DNA of 64,000 nucleotides. Source: Bacillus mycoides. GTDB taxonomy: Bacteria; Bacillota; Bacilli; Bacillales; Bacillaceae_G. A model generated the notes under the pieces. That model was not told the origin of the DNA, searched no databases, and worked only from the letters and a program-made list of their open reading frames with translations. Made by a program: the position numbers and the translations under genes. Location: NCBI RefSeq assembly GCF_001757995.1, contig NZ_LXLV01000009.1, forward strand, positions 156,192 to 220,191. Direction: 5' to 3'. Each line of letters starts with the position of its first letter. Position 1 is the first letter of the stretch. Of this stretch, positions 18,232 to 26,978 are shown piece after piece.

Positions 18232-18249
18232 TTGGTACGTATTTTGCAT
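18232..18249 (+). promoter_or_regulatory. Sigma-54 (SigL) -24/-12 promoter
   Basis: TTGGTACGTATTTTGCAT matches the TTGGCAC-N5-TTGCA consensus, with one mismatch in the -24 block. The GG and GC dinucleotides are separated by exactly 10 bases. It faces the operon starting at 18354. Confidence 0.85.
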
Positions 18250-18353
18250 GAATAGTAGTTAAGATCTCTAAATTTAAAGAGTAGGGGGATTATGAATCTT
18301 TATAGGTTATGCAACGTTTCAGTGCCAATTAATAAGAGGGAGGAATTTATAAA

Positions 18354-18608
18354 GTGAAGATGGTTATAGAAGGTGTGTATAGTCCTTGTTACGGGAAAGT
18401 AGAGAAATTATTTGTTACTGAAAGTTCTTACGTATATGAGTGGGAAAAATTAGCGTTAATTGAAACAATAGATAAGCAGCAAGTGGAAATTAAAGTGGGA
18501 ATCAGTGGTTATATCGAATCATTAGAAGTGGTAGAAGGACAAGCTATCGCTGATCAAAAACTATTAATAACAGTGAGGGATGACCTTTTAATAACAGGTA
18601 GTGATTAA
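18354..18608 (+). CDS. Small biotinyl/lipoyl-like domain protein
   Basis: An 84-residue protein that looks like a single biotinyl/lipoyl beta-barrel: a first hammerhead half (SPCYGKVEKLFVTESSYVYE) and a second half (KVGISGYIESLEVVEGQAI). The loop that would carry the modified Lys reads LIETIDKQQVEI instead of the usual EAMKM, so attachment of biotin is unlikely, although one Lys is present. The start is GTG at 18354, 9 bases after GGGAGG. It is the first gene behind a sigma-54 promoter, ahead of an amino acid permease. The function is unknown. Confidence 0.65.
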   Translation: MKMVIEGVYSPCYGKVEKLFVTESSYVYEWEKLALIETIDKQQVEIKVGISGYIESLEVVEGQAIADQKLLITVRDDLLITGSD

Positions 18609-18717
18609 TATAAGTAATATGTATTTTTGCTCTTTTAAATAATTATTTTTACTATGAAGAATTTTTAAAACGCTTACATTAAATGGATTTGCAAAGTGAA
18701 AAGGGGGGATTTATATA

Positions 18718-20154
18718 ATGGATCAAAACCAAGGATTAAAAAGGGAATTGAAAAGTCGGCACATATTTATGATTGCACTCGGAGGTGTTATTGGTACTGG
18801 GCTTTTTTTAGGATCAGGTTATACGATTCATGAAGCTGGACCTGGAGGAGCCATTGTAGCGTATCTTGTAGGCGGGTTTGTTATGTATTTAACGATGCTC
18901 TGCCTTGGAGAGTTAGCGGTTGCGATGCCGGACGCAGGATCTTATCAAACGTATGCTACAAAGCACATTTCCCCTGCAGCGGGTTATGTAGTGGGATGGA
19001 TGTCGTGGCTAAACTGGTCTGCTACGATAGGTATTGAATTAATTGCAGTTAGTATTTTGATGAAACGATGGTTTCCTGATGTACCGTCATGGATTTGGTG
19101 TGTAGTGTTCGCAGTGTTGCTCTTTGCTATTAATGCATTATCTTCAAGAAGTTTTGCGGAAGTTGAATTTTGGTTTGCAAGTATTAAAGTAATTACGATC
19201 ATTGCATTTATTATTTTGGGCGGGGCAGCAATGTTTGGTTTTCTAGATATGAAAGGAAATGAACCAGCGCCGATGTTTTCTAGCTTTACTGATTATGGTG
19301 GATTGTTCCCAAATGGATTATCAGCCATTTTAATTACGATGATTGCAGTTAATTTTTCTTTCCAAGGAACAGAACTAGTTGGTATTGCAGCTGGTGAGAG
19401 TGAAAATCCAGAGAAAACTATCCCGAAGGCAATTAATAATACGGTTTGGCGCATACTTATTTTCTTTGTACTATCTATTTTTATTCTTGCGGGACTATTT
19501 CCTTGGCAGCAAGCAGGCGTGATAGAAAGTCCATTTGTAGTTGTATTTGATAAAATTGGGATTCCTTATGCGGCAGATATTATAAATTTCGTTATTATTA
19601 CAGCGGTACTATCAGTTGCGAATTCAGGATTATATGCAACTTCCCGTATGCTATGGTCTATGTCGAATCAAGGAATGATTAGCCCGATTTTTGGTAAATT
19701 ATCTAAAAACGGTGTTCCTATTTATGCATTGATTGTAAGTACGTTTGTAGGGTGTCTCTCATTATTATCAGGTATTTATGCGGAAGATACAGTTTATTTA
19801 TGGCTTCTTTCAATTGCAGGGTTCGGAGCAATATTAGTTTGGGCATCTATTGCTCTATCTAACTTATTAGCTAGAAGGTCATACATTAAGCAAGGTGGAG
19901 ATGTTAAGGACTTGAAATTTAAAACACCATTGTATCCATTTGTCCCACTTCTTGCGTTAGTATTAAATTTAACAGTAATCGTTGGTATGGCTTTTATTCC
20001 GGAACAAAGAATGGCATTGTATTGTGGTATTCCATTTATGATTATTTGTTTACTGTTTTACCGTGCTACCAAAAATAAGAGAAGTAAAGTAGAACATATT
20101 GAAAAGACAAATACAACCGAATTAGAAAGTTTACCCCGCATTAACGGGCAGTAA
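18718..20154 (+). CDS. Amino acid permease (AAT family)
   Basis: A 478-residue amino acid/proton symporter of the APC superfamily with about 12 membrane segments. The N-terminal family motif is clear (FMIALGGVIGTGLFLGSG), as is the conserved ESENPEKTIPKAI loop near residue 225. It groups with GabP/RocE-like permeases; the substrate is not decided by sequence alone. It lies downstream of the sigma-54 promoter and is probably co-transcribed with the biotinyl-like gene 110 bases upstream. The ribosome site AAAGGGGGG is strong. The last eight residues (SLPRINGQ) and the stop codon come from an inserted bcr1 repeat, so the native C-terminus has been replaced. Confidence 0.9.
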   Translation: MDQNQGLKRELKSRHIFMIALGGVIGTGLFLGSGYTIHEAGPGGAIVAYLVGGFVMYLTMLCLGELAVAMPDAGSYQTYATKHISPAAGYVVGWMSWLNWSATIGIELIAVSILMKRWFPDVPSWIWCVVFAVLLFAINALSSRSFAEVEFWFASIKVITIIAFIILGGAAMFGFLDMKGNEPAPMFSSFTDYGGLFPNGLSAILITMIAVNFSFQGTELVGIAAGESENPEKTIPKAINNTVWRILIFFVLSIFILAGLFPWQQAGVIESPFVVVFDKIGIPYAADIINFVIITAVLSVANSGLYATSRMLWSMSNQGMISPIFGKLSKNGVPIYALIVSTFVGCLSLLSGIYAEDTVYLWLLSIAGFGAILVWASIALSNLLARRSYIKQGGDVKDLKFKTPLYPFVPLLALVLNLTVIVGMAFIPEQRMALYCGIPFMIICLLFYRATKNKRSKVEHIEKTNTTELESLPRINGQ

Positions 20155-20282
20155 AACTCCCACTTCAAAATTCGGCTGGAGCAAAGAAGTTAGGTGGGAG
20201 ATAAACTGCCCGTAAACGCCCGATTGGTGAAGGCTAATAATCAGTGGGGGATGCCCCCCCACTGATTATAGTTTCACTTTAT
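20130..20282 (+). repeat. bcr1 repeat, complete, overlapping a gene end
   Basis: A full-length copy bounded by TTTAC (20130-20134) and TTTAT (20278-20282). The left end reads in frame with the permease and provides its TAA at 20152-20154. Confidence 0.92.
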
Positions 20283-20379
20283 AATAGTGATTAATTTGGA
20301 GACTGTAAGATTGTAAACAGTCTCTTTTTTTGTGAAAATAAAGCTGGAAACATACTACGTATGCAAAGGGGAATTAGCA

Positions 20380-21645
20380 ATGAATCAAGAAGTTTCACAG
20401 CTATTAGAACAGATTGATTTACGAAAAGAGGAGCTACTAGAACTTACAAAAACTTTAATTCGTTTTGAAACACCAGCACCACCAGCAAGAAATACAAATG
20501 AGGCACAGGAATTTGTTGCGGAGTTTCTAAAAAAACGAAATTTTAGTATTGATAAATGGGATGTATATCCAAATGATCCGAATGTTGTTGGGGTAAAAAA
20601 AGGGACGGAAAGTGAGTTGTATAAAAGTCTTATTATTAATGGCCATATGGATGTAGCTGAAGTATCGGTAGATGAGGCATGGGAAACAAAGCCGTTTGAG
20701 CCGTTTATAAAAGATGGTTGGTTAGTTGGGAGAGGCGCGGCAGATATGAAAGGTGGACTAGCTGGAGCCTTATTTGCTATTCAGCTTTTAGAAGAAGCGG
20801 GAATTGAATTGCCAGGTGACTTAATGTTTCAATCGGTAATTGGAGAAGAAGTGGGAGAAGCAGGAACACTTCAATGTTGTAAGCGTGGTTATGATGCTGA
20901 TTTTGCAGTAGTGGTTGATACAAGTAATTTACATATGCAAGGGCAGGGTGGCGTAATTACTGGATGGATTACTGTGAAAAGCCCGCAAACGTTTCATGAT
21001 GCAACACGTAGACAAATGATCCATGCTGGAGGACGTCTATTTGGAGCGAGTGCGATTGAAAAAATGATGAAAATTGTGCAAAGTTTACAAGAATTAGAGC
21101 GTCATTGGGCAGTCATGAAAACATATGAAGGCTATCCATCTGGAACAACAACAATTAATCCAGCTGTTATTGAAGGTGGACGTCATGCAGCGTTTATTGC
21201 AGATGAATGCAGGTTATGGATAACGGTGCACTTTTATCCAAATGAAACACATGAACAAATAATAGAAGAGTATATAGGAAAAGTGGCAGCAGCAGATCTA
21301 TGGTTAAGTGAGAACCCACCACAATTTAAGTGGGGCGGAGAATCAATGATTGTTGATCGAGGTGAGATTTTTCCTTCTTTAGAAGTAGATAGTAGTCATC
21401 CGGCTATTCAGAAACTAAGTTCTGCACATGAATCTATATTAAAGAAAGTCGCAACTTTAGATATGTCTGCTACAGTAACTGATGGCGGATGGTTTAGTGA
21501 GTTTAACATTCCAGCTGTTATTTACGGACCAGGTACATTAGAAGAAGCTCATTCAATAAATGAGAAAGTTGAAGTTGAGCAGTTAATTGAATTTACAAAA
21601 GTAATAACAGCATTCATATATGAATGGTGTCATACAAAAAAATAG
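20380..21645 (+). CDS. M20 family metallopeptidase / acetylornithine deacetylase-like
   Basis: A 421-residue zinc-dependent amidohydrolase of the ArgE/DapE/CPG2 type. The metal ligands and motifs are INGHMDVAEV (about residue 86), GRGAADMKGGLAGA (about 120), GEEVGEAGT with the catalytic Glu (about 155), DTSNL, and a late His in EEAHSINEKV. Such enzymes deacylate N-acyl amino acids or cleave peptides, which fits its place after an amino acid permease. The exact substrate is unknown. The start is the ATG at 20380 after AAAGGGGAA, not the upstream in-frame ATG, which lies in spacer sequence. Confidence 0.87.
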   Translation: MNQEVSQLLEQIDLRKEELLELTKTLIRFETPAPPARNTNEAQEFVAEFLKKRNFSIDKWDVYPNDPNVVGVKKGTESELYKSLIINGHMDVAEVSVDEAWETKPFEPFIKDGWLVGRGAADMKGGLAGALFAIQLLEEAGIELPGDLMFQSVIGEEVGEAGTLQCCKRGYDADFAVVVDTSNLHMQGQGGVITGWITVKSPQTFHDATRRQMIHAGGRLFGASAIEKMMKIVQSLQELERHWAVMKTYEGYPSGTTTINPAVIEGGRHAAFIADECRLWITVHFYPNETHEQIIEEYIGKVAAADLWLSENPPQFKWGGESMIVDRGEIFPSLEVDSSHPAIQKLSSAHESILKKVATLDMSATVTDGGWFSEFNIPAVIYGPGTLEEAHSINEKVEVEQLIEFTKVITAFIYEWCHTKK

Positions 21646-21742
21646 ATTAGTATGTTGAAATCATGCAGGTATGTACTTGTACGCTTTTTTAGTGAACTAT
21701 TTCAGAGTTGAACATAAACAACTGAAATAGTTCTTTATTTTT

Positions 21743-22396
21743 CTATGCTTTTCGTTTTATTTCAATTAATTTTTCTTTAGCTAATTCAACGGCAATTGCA
21801 TCATCTAAATAGCCAATTGGAAAAAGATAATCGGGGATAATGTCTGTTGATAAAATGAAATATAGTAAGGCACCCCCAATAATTGCACGTTCTTCGTTTG
21901 AAATGGTTTCTGTACAAAATTGTTGGTACATATTTGTTAATTGCTCAATGAAAGGACCGGCACTATCAATTTGTTCTAGTTTACTTTTGAAACTCTCGTG
22001 AATACGTTTTTCGCCTTCAGTAGTTTGAGCATAGCGCTCGTAATTTTCAAGTTCTTGTTTCACACGAGTTGTTGTGTATTCGAAGTCGAATAGGTTAGAG
22101 GATTGTAATGTTTGCTGAATTGTATCGAGAGATGTGTACATATCTGCTTTTTCCTTATTTATGTGTGGAGAGTCAGGGTACATTGCATCAAGTAATAATT
22201 GCGGTGGAACTTGTAGACATTTTGCGAATTTTTGTAAATGGTTTTGCTTTGGTTGTTGTTTGCCATTAATTATTCTTGAAATTGTTGCAGGATCAATATT
22301 TGTCAGTGTTCCTAGTTGGCGCATAGATAGAGCGCGCTCCTTTAACAGTTTCTTTATTAATTTACCAAGCCGCTCATTTGGATTTTTATTGGGCAT
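21743..22396 (-). CDS. XRE-type regulator with C-terminal DUF1232 (YkvA-like) domain
   Basis: A 217-residue protein. Residues 1-70 form a helix-turn-helix of the XRE type (SMRQLGTLTNIDPATISRIING). A helical linker follows, then a C-terminal DUF1232 segment (FILSTDIIPDYLFPIGYLDDAIAV) with its typical IPDxLPxxGxxDD pattern. DUF1232 proteins are usually small membrane-associated proteins; a fusion to a repressor domain is a known but uncharacterised architecture. It is divergent from ytaF, with an inverted repeat between them. Confidence 0.82.
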   Translation of the reverse strand: MPNKNPNERLGKLIKKLLKERALSMRQLGTLTNIDPATISRIINGKQQPKQNHLQKFAKCLQVPPQLLLDAMYPDSPHINKEKADMYTSLDTIQQTLQSSNLFDFEYTTTRVKQELENYERYAQTTEGEKRIHESFKSKLEQIDSAGPFIEQLTNMYQQFCTETISNEERAIIGGALLYFILSTDIIPDYLFPIGYLDDAIAVELAKEKLIEIKRKA

Positions 22397-22432
22397 AATG
22401 TAGGCACTCCTTTTCTATTGTCTATCGTTGAA

Positions 22433-22492
22433 AAAATGTTGAGCATTTATTACAAGTATATGAAACAGACAGGCACAGTTGCTCAACATTTT
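22433..22492. promoter_or_regulatory. Inverted repeat between the XRE gene and ytaF
   Basis: AAAATGTTGAGC (22433-22444) and GCTCAACATTTT (22481-22492) are a perfect 12-bp dyad with a 36-base spacer. It lies between divergent genes, so it could be an operator for the XRE protein or a leader hairpin; on the minus strand it ends in six Ts. Confidence 0.45.
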
Positions 22493-22533
22493 CATAATAT
22501 GCATTGAAAAGTGAGAAAAGGGGTGACTTTACG

Positions 22534-23145
22534 ATGAGTACGGCAGGTTTATTTTCAATTTTTTTAATCGGAATTGCATCTAATTTAGATAATGCGGGTG
22601 TTGGGATTGCGTATGGCATTCGTAAAATTAGAATTTCGTGGTTTAACAATTTTATCATCGCATTTTTGGGATTTTTATTTACTTTACTAGCTGGATTTTT
22701 TGGGAATTGGATAGCATTATTTATTTCAGAGTTCACGGCAAACCTTATTGGAGCAATTGTTTTAGGAATAATTGGGGTGTTTATTTTATGTCAGCCTTTC
22801 TTAGGTAAAAAAGACACCTTAGGATCTAAAGATGGTAGTGTACTTATGGGGATTTTACGTGATCCAGAAAAAGCAGATTTTGATGGTTCTAAAACAATTA
22901 GTTTTTCTGAAGCAATTATTTTAGGAGTTGCATTATCCATAAATAATATTGCAGGTGGATTTGATGCTGGAGTAACAAATTTAAATCTTTGGCTTACGGC
23001 GTGTATTTCTGGGATTTTTAGTTTTATTTGTATTAGTGGTTTTACGTATGTAGGAAAACGATTTTTAGCGGAGTACTTAGGAAAATGGGCGACGATAATT
23101 GCGGGCGTACTATTAATTCTTATTGGGATAGATCAGTTATTATAA
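22534..23145 (+). CDS. ytaF: Sporulation membrane protein YtaF (MntP-like)
   Basis: A 203-residue membrane protein with six hydrophobic segments and two homologous halves (FLIGIASNLDNAGVGIAYG and ILGVALSINNIAGGFDAGV). Each half carries the N/D pair also seen in manganese exporter MntP. In B. subtilis YtaF is a sporulation-linked protein of unknown mechanism. The ATG at 22534 lies 9 bases after GGGGTG. No operon partner is obvious. Confidence 0.84.
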   Translation: MSTAGLFSIFLIGIASNLDNAGVGIAYGIRKIRISWFNNFIIAFLGFLFTLLAGFFGNWIALFISEFTANLIGAIVLGIIGVFILCQPFLGKKDTLGSKDGSVLMGILRDPEKADFDGSKTISFSEAIILGVALSINNIAGGFDAGVTNLNLWLTACISGIFSFICISGFTYVGKRFLAEYLGKWATIIAGVLLILIGIDQLL

Positions 23146-23258
23146 AAATAGAAAAGCAATGTTCGAGCATTTCCTCGGAAATACGGCAAGGGATTGCATA
23201 TATTGACGTACTTTTCTCCATACTAATACGGATTTCTTTTAAAGAAAGGGGGATACGT

Positions 23259-23417
23259 ATGGGACGCGGGAAAGCATTTGATCATAAGAAAAAAGGGCAT
23301 GATCATCAACCACCTAAAGGTGCGTTCATTCATAAAGATGTAAATGAACATACTTTAGAAGAGGAAGAGCTACCAGTAAATATTGAAACGTATAAAAATA
23401 GTTTGAAAAAACATTAA
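23259..23417 (+). CDS. Hypothetical small basic/acidic protein
   Basis: 52 residues: a Lys/His-rich first half (MGRGKAFDHKKKGHDHQPPK) and an acidic second half (HTLEEEELPVNIET). AAAGGGGGAT before the ATG at 23259 is a strong ribosome site, and a terminator follows the stop directly. It has the look of small soluble spore-associated proteins, but I do not recognise the family. Confidence 0.68.
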   Translation: MGRGKAFDHKKKGHDHQPPKGAFIHKDVNEHTLEEEELPVNIETYKNSLKKH

Positions 23418-23442
23418 AAGCACCTACATAGGTGCTTTTTAA
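23418..23442. terminator. Bidirectional terminator
   Basis: AAAGCACCT and AGGTGCTTT hairpin between two convergent small genes, with T/A runs. Confidence 0.85.
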
Positions 23443-23780
23443 CGTATATCTTCAATTAATTGTTCCGATTCTTCATGCATACTGTATTCACTTAAAACTT
23501 GGATGCAAAGCCACTTTAGTTCCTCAATACTATGCTCAAGTTCTTCAGGAAGCACATGGTGAATGTCTTCAAGTCCCATTCCGAAATGAATAAGTTCTAG
23601 TACTTGATCATCAATGTTACGATCCATTAATAATTCAAGCACCTCTAAATTGAATATGTATCGGTGTGCTTCATCGAGTGAAACAACTTTTAACTTCAAG
23701 CTTTCTACAATACTCAATATAAAAAGAAGAATTGTTTTTTCAAGAACAGGTTGTTTTTCCATTTGAAATATCAACTTCAT
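23439..23780 (-). CDS. DUF3969-like hypothetical protein
   Basis: A 113-residue helical cytosolic protein (EKTILLFILSIVESLKLKVV, then LEVLELLMDRNIDDQVLELI). The helix pattern resembles the uncharacterised DUF3969 family. It starts at 23780 behind a GGAGGTG site. No catalytic motif. Single gene with a shared terminator. Confidence 0.62.
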   Translation of the reverse strand: MKLIFQMEKQPVLEKTILLFILSIVESLKLKVVSLDEAHRYIFNLEVLELLMDRNIDDQVLELIHFGMGLEDIHHVLPEELEHSIEELKWLCIQVLSEYSMHEESEQLIEDIR

Positions 23781-23925
23781 CTTTTACACCTCCACATATA
23801 GCGCTAGGTTGTACTATATTATTCAGGAGGGGGGAGCAAATATGCATAATAAAGAGAAACTTTCATCACTGTTTTTTTGTACTGTATTGATGCATGATGG
23901 AACTAGATTTTTCGTGAAATAAAAA

Positions 23926-23947
23926 ATCCTGCTAATGTAGCAGGATA
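23926..23947 (-). terminator. Terminator of glsA
   Basis: ATCCTGC and GCAGGAT, with a T-rich tail on the minus strand, 10 bases past the glsA stop. Confidence 0.8.
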
Positions 23948-23956
23948 ACTTCCTAA

Positions 23957-24886
23957 TTAAAATATACTCCAACCTTCTTGAGCGGAAAGAAGTTCAAGAA
24001 TTTTAAAACCAGCGATACTATTTCCGTTTGCATCTAAAGCTGGTCCGAAAATGCCAATCCCCATTTCTCCCTTTACGCAGCCGAAAATGCCGCCCGCTAC
24101 ACCACTTTTTGCAGGGATACCAACACGAATTGCAAATTCACCAGATTCGTTATACATTCCGCAAGTAACCATGAATGTTTTACAAATTTTTGTAATGTGT
24201 TTAGGGATAATTTGTTTTTTCTTATATGGATCATAGCCGTCCATTGCAAAAATTAAGCCAATACGTGCTAAATCGATACAGTTTACTTCAACTGCACATT
24301 GACGAGTGTATAAATCCATAAGTTCTTCAATATCACAATCGATAATTCCGTTTTGTTTCATATAGTAACAAAGTGAACGGTTTAAGTAAGCAGTCTTTAA
24401 TTCTGAATTGGCAACTTTAGAAGAATAATTAATAGTAGGATTATCTGTTATTTCACGTACAAAATGAAGAATATGCTCCATTTTTTCTTCGTTATCTTTT
24501 CCTGCTAACATGCTTGTAATGGCTAGTGCTCCTGCATTAATCATTGGATTAAGAGGTTTGGAAGGACTTGTCGTTTCTAACTTAATAATAGAATTGAAAG
24601 GGTCACCAGTTGGCTCCATTCCAACTTTAGAAAATACATATTCTTCACCACGATCTAAAAGGGCAAGGGCAAGTGTAATTACTTTGGAAATACTTTGAAG
24701 AGTAAATAGTGTTTGTGAGTTGCCAGCATGGATATATTCTGTATCTTTATGGAAAATGGCAATCCCTAAATCATCTGGATCTGCATTTCCTAGTTCGGGG
24801 ATATAAGTAGCAAGTTTTCCTTTTTTCGTATATGGTTTTACTTGTTCTAACAACTGCTGTAAGTTGTTTGTTTCAATGCACTGCAT
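23957..24886 (-). CDS. glsA: Glutaminase A
   Basis: Hydrolyses glutamine to glutamate and ammonia in the cytosol. The 309-residue protein belongs to the beta-lactamase-fold glutaminases, with the nucleophile in [14 protein letters not shown] (SxxK, about residue 65). Other conserved parts are [20 protein letters not shown] near residue 260 and the YYxKQ-type helix. The length is standard. Start ATG at 24886. Single gene, divergent from the PTS gene. Confidence 0.94.
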   Translation of the reverse strand: MQCIETNNLQQLLEQVKPYTKKGKLATYIPELGNADPDDLGIAIFHKDTEYIHAGNSQTLFTLQSISKVITLALALLDRGEEYVFSKVGMEPTGDPFNSIIKLETTSPSKPLNPMINAGALAITSMLAGKDNEEKMEHILHFVREITDNPTINYSSKVANSELKTAYLNRSLCYYMKQNGIIDCDIEELMDLYTRQCAVEVNCIDLARIGLIFAMDGYDPYKKKQIIPKHITKICKTFMVTCGMYNESGEFAIRVGIPAKSGVAGGIFGCVKGEMGIGIFGPALDANGNSIAGFKILELLSAQEGWSIF

Positions 24887-25210
24887 AGTACCAACGCTCC
24901 TATTTCGAATTAACTAAGTTTACTTTTCCCGATATGCTCGGAAATAAATAATAACATGAAAAAGTGGAATGATAAAACGAAAGTTACATGTTTTATAGTG
25001 AGTCGTCTATTCCGATTATGCTGTATTGAAAAAGGAGAATTTTCCTTTTATATAACAGTTTGGGAATAGAAAACTTATCCATAAAAAGTTCGGAAATAAA
25101 AACTACACATCTATACAACTATATGTTATTATGGTTATGTAAATAGAAAGCGTTTTCTAAGGCGTACTTATAATGATAACGATTTCATAAATTTGATAGG
25201 GGGAATTAAA
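24887..25210. other. Divergent promoter region, glsA / nagE
   Basis: AT-rich spacer of 324 bases. The visible signals are the two catabolite-control-like sites at 25145-25187. No coding sequence and no obvious RNA. Confidence 0.55.
25145..25187 (+). promoter_or_regulatory. Two cre-like (CcpA) operators
   Basis: AGAAAGCGTTTTCT (25145-25158) and TGATAACGATTTCA (25174-25187) each match the cre pattern TGNAANCGNWNNCA with one or two mismatches around the central CG. They lie 16 bases apart, 24-66 bases before the PTS start. Confidence 0.6.
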
Positions 25211-26716
25211 ATGTTGCAGTTTCTACAACGTATCGGTAAAGCGTTAATGCTTCCAATCGCCGTACTACCAGCAGCAGGATTATTGCTTCGTTTAGGACAA
25301 GAAGATGTATTTAATATTCCTGTTATGGCACAGGCCGGTGCAGCAATTTTTGATAATTTAGCACTTATTTTTGCAATTGGTGTTGCAATCGGTTTGTCTA
25401 TTGATGGTAGTGGAGCAGCAGGACTTGCTGGGGCAATCGGATATCTTGTTTTACAAAATACAACGAACGCTCTAAGTAAGGCATATTCAGCAGCAGAGCT
25501 GAATGATAAATTAAAAAGTGTTCAGGATTTAGTCGGTTCGGTAGATCCAACTAAATTAGCAGATACAATGACAAAAGTTTCAAAAGCAGCGGCGTTAACG
25601 CCAAAAATAAATATGGCCATACTTGGTGGTATTATTGCTGGGGTTGTTGCTGGGTTACTATATAACAAATTCCATAAGATTAAATTACCAGAATGGTTAG
25701 GTTTCTTTGCAGGGAAACGTTTCGTACCAATCATTACTTCAATTGTAATGCTTCTTTTAGGATTAGTATTCGGTCAAATTTGGCCAACAATTCAAAGTGG
25801 TATTGATGCAGTAGCACACGGTATCGTGAATTTAGGTTCAGTTGGTGCTGGTTTATTCGGATTATTAAACCGTTTATTAATTCCAATCGGTTTACACCAC
25901 GTAATGAACACATACTTCTGGTTTGTACTTGGTGACTTTACAAACGCAGCTGGTGATATCGTTCATGGTGATATTGCACGCTTCTTCGCAAAAGATCCAT
26001 CAGCAGGTATGTTTATGACTGGTTTCTTCCCAATCATGATGTTCGGTTTACCGGCAGCATGTTTCGCAATGATTGCGGCTGCTAAGCCAGAAAAACGTAA
26101 AATGGTTACAGGTATGTTAGGTGGCCTAGCATTAACTTCATTCTTAACTGGTATTACAGAACCAATTGAATTCTCATTCATGTTCTTATCACCAGTATTA
26201 TATGGTATTCATGCAGTATTAACAGGTCTTTCTTTATTCATTACAACAACACTTGGCATTCATGATGGTTTCTCATTTAGTGCCGGTGCAATCGATTACG
26301 TTTTAAACTTTGGTATTGCAACAAAACCAGTATTGCTAGCGGGAATAGGTTTAATTTACGCAGCAATTTACTTTGCAGTATTCTACTTCTTAATTAAGAA
26401 GTTCGACTTGAAAACTCCTGGTCGTGAAGATGAAGATGAAGATGAAGATGATTTAGCTGAAGAGGGTGATGCACCAGTTGCAGGTTCAATTGGTGAAACT
26501 TACGTAGCAGCTTTAGGCGGAAAAGAAAACTTAACAGTTATTGATAACTGTGCAACGCGTTTACGCTTACAAGTGAAAGATGCAGGTTTAGTAAATGAAC
26601 CAGCATTAAAACGCGCAGGTGCAAAAGGCGTTATGAAATTAAGTAACACAAGTGTACAAGTTATCGTAGGTACAAATGTTGAATCTGTTGCCGATGATAT
26701 GAAAAAACATGTGTAA
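25211..26716 (+). CDS. nagE: PTS N-acetylglucosamine-type transporter, EIICB
   Basis: A phosphotransferase permease that imports and phosphorylates an amino sugar or glucose. Residues 1-390 form the EIIC membrane domain (MLQFLQRIGKALMLPIAVLP, GLHHVMNTYFW, GITEPIEFSF). An acidic linker (EDEDEDEDD) leads to EIIB at about 425-501, with the phosphorylated Cys in DNCATRLRLQV. There is no fused EIIA. The N-terminus is closest to the GlcNAc-specific NagE/NagP type. The ATG at 25211 follows AGGGGGAA. Two cre-like sites upstream suggest CcpA control. Confidence 0.87.
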   Translation: MLQFLQRIGKALMLPIAVLPAAGLLLRLGQEDVFNIPVMAQAGAAIFDNLALIFAIGVAIGLSIDGSGAAGLAGAIGYLVLQNTTNALSKAYSAAELNDKLKSVQDLVGSVDPTKLADTMTKVSKAAALTPKINMAILGGIIAGVVAGLLYNKFHKIKLPEWLGFFAGKRFVPIITSIVMLLLGLVFGQIWPTIQSGIDAVAHGIVNLGSVGAGLFGLLNRLLIPIGLHHVMNTYFWFVLGDFTNAAGDIVHGDIARFFAKDPSAGMFMTGFFPIMMFGLPAACFAMIAAAKPEKRKMVTGMLGGLALTSFLTGITEPIEFSFMFLSPVLYGIHAVLTGLSLFITTTLGIHDGFSFSAGAIDYVLNFGIATKPVLLAGIGLIYAAIYFAVFYFLIKKFDLKTPGREDEDEDEDDLAEEGDAPVAGSIGETYVAALGGKENLTVIDNCATRLRLQVKDAGLVNEPALKRAGAKGVMKLSNTSVQVIVGTNVESVADDMKKHV

Positions 26717-26728
26717 ATAGTTAGATAA

Positions 26729-26785
26729 GAGGATATCCAAAAAGATTGATAACAACAGTCTTTTACAGGATAGCCTCTTTTTTTG
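26729..26785 (+). terminator. Terminator of the PTS gene
   Basis: GAGGATATCC and GGATAGCCTC enclose a smaller hairpin and lead into a T-run. Confidence 0.72.
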
Positions 26786-26978
26786 TTAATTTTTTAAAGG
26801 GAATCTTACTTTTATAAATTTTCTTTTTCTTTTTTGAACATATAGGTTGGTAATATGTTCGGTGCATGATACAGTAGTGATGACATAAAATGGAGTGTCC
26901 ATAATCTGCGGAAATGATTTGAAATAAGTCTTGTGTAGATGAATTAAATTATCGGTAAATAAGGGGAAAAAGGTAATC

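Larger units (their letters stand above)
18053..18353. other. Divergent regulatory region
   Basis: It holds the promoter of the RocR-like gene, a long A/T inverted repeat (18123-18180), the sigma-54 promoter (18232-18249) and an untranslated leader of about 100 bases. No coding sequence is seen. Confidence 0.65.
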
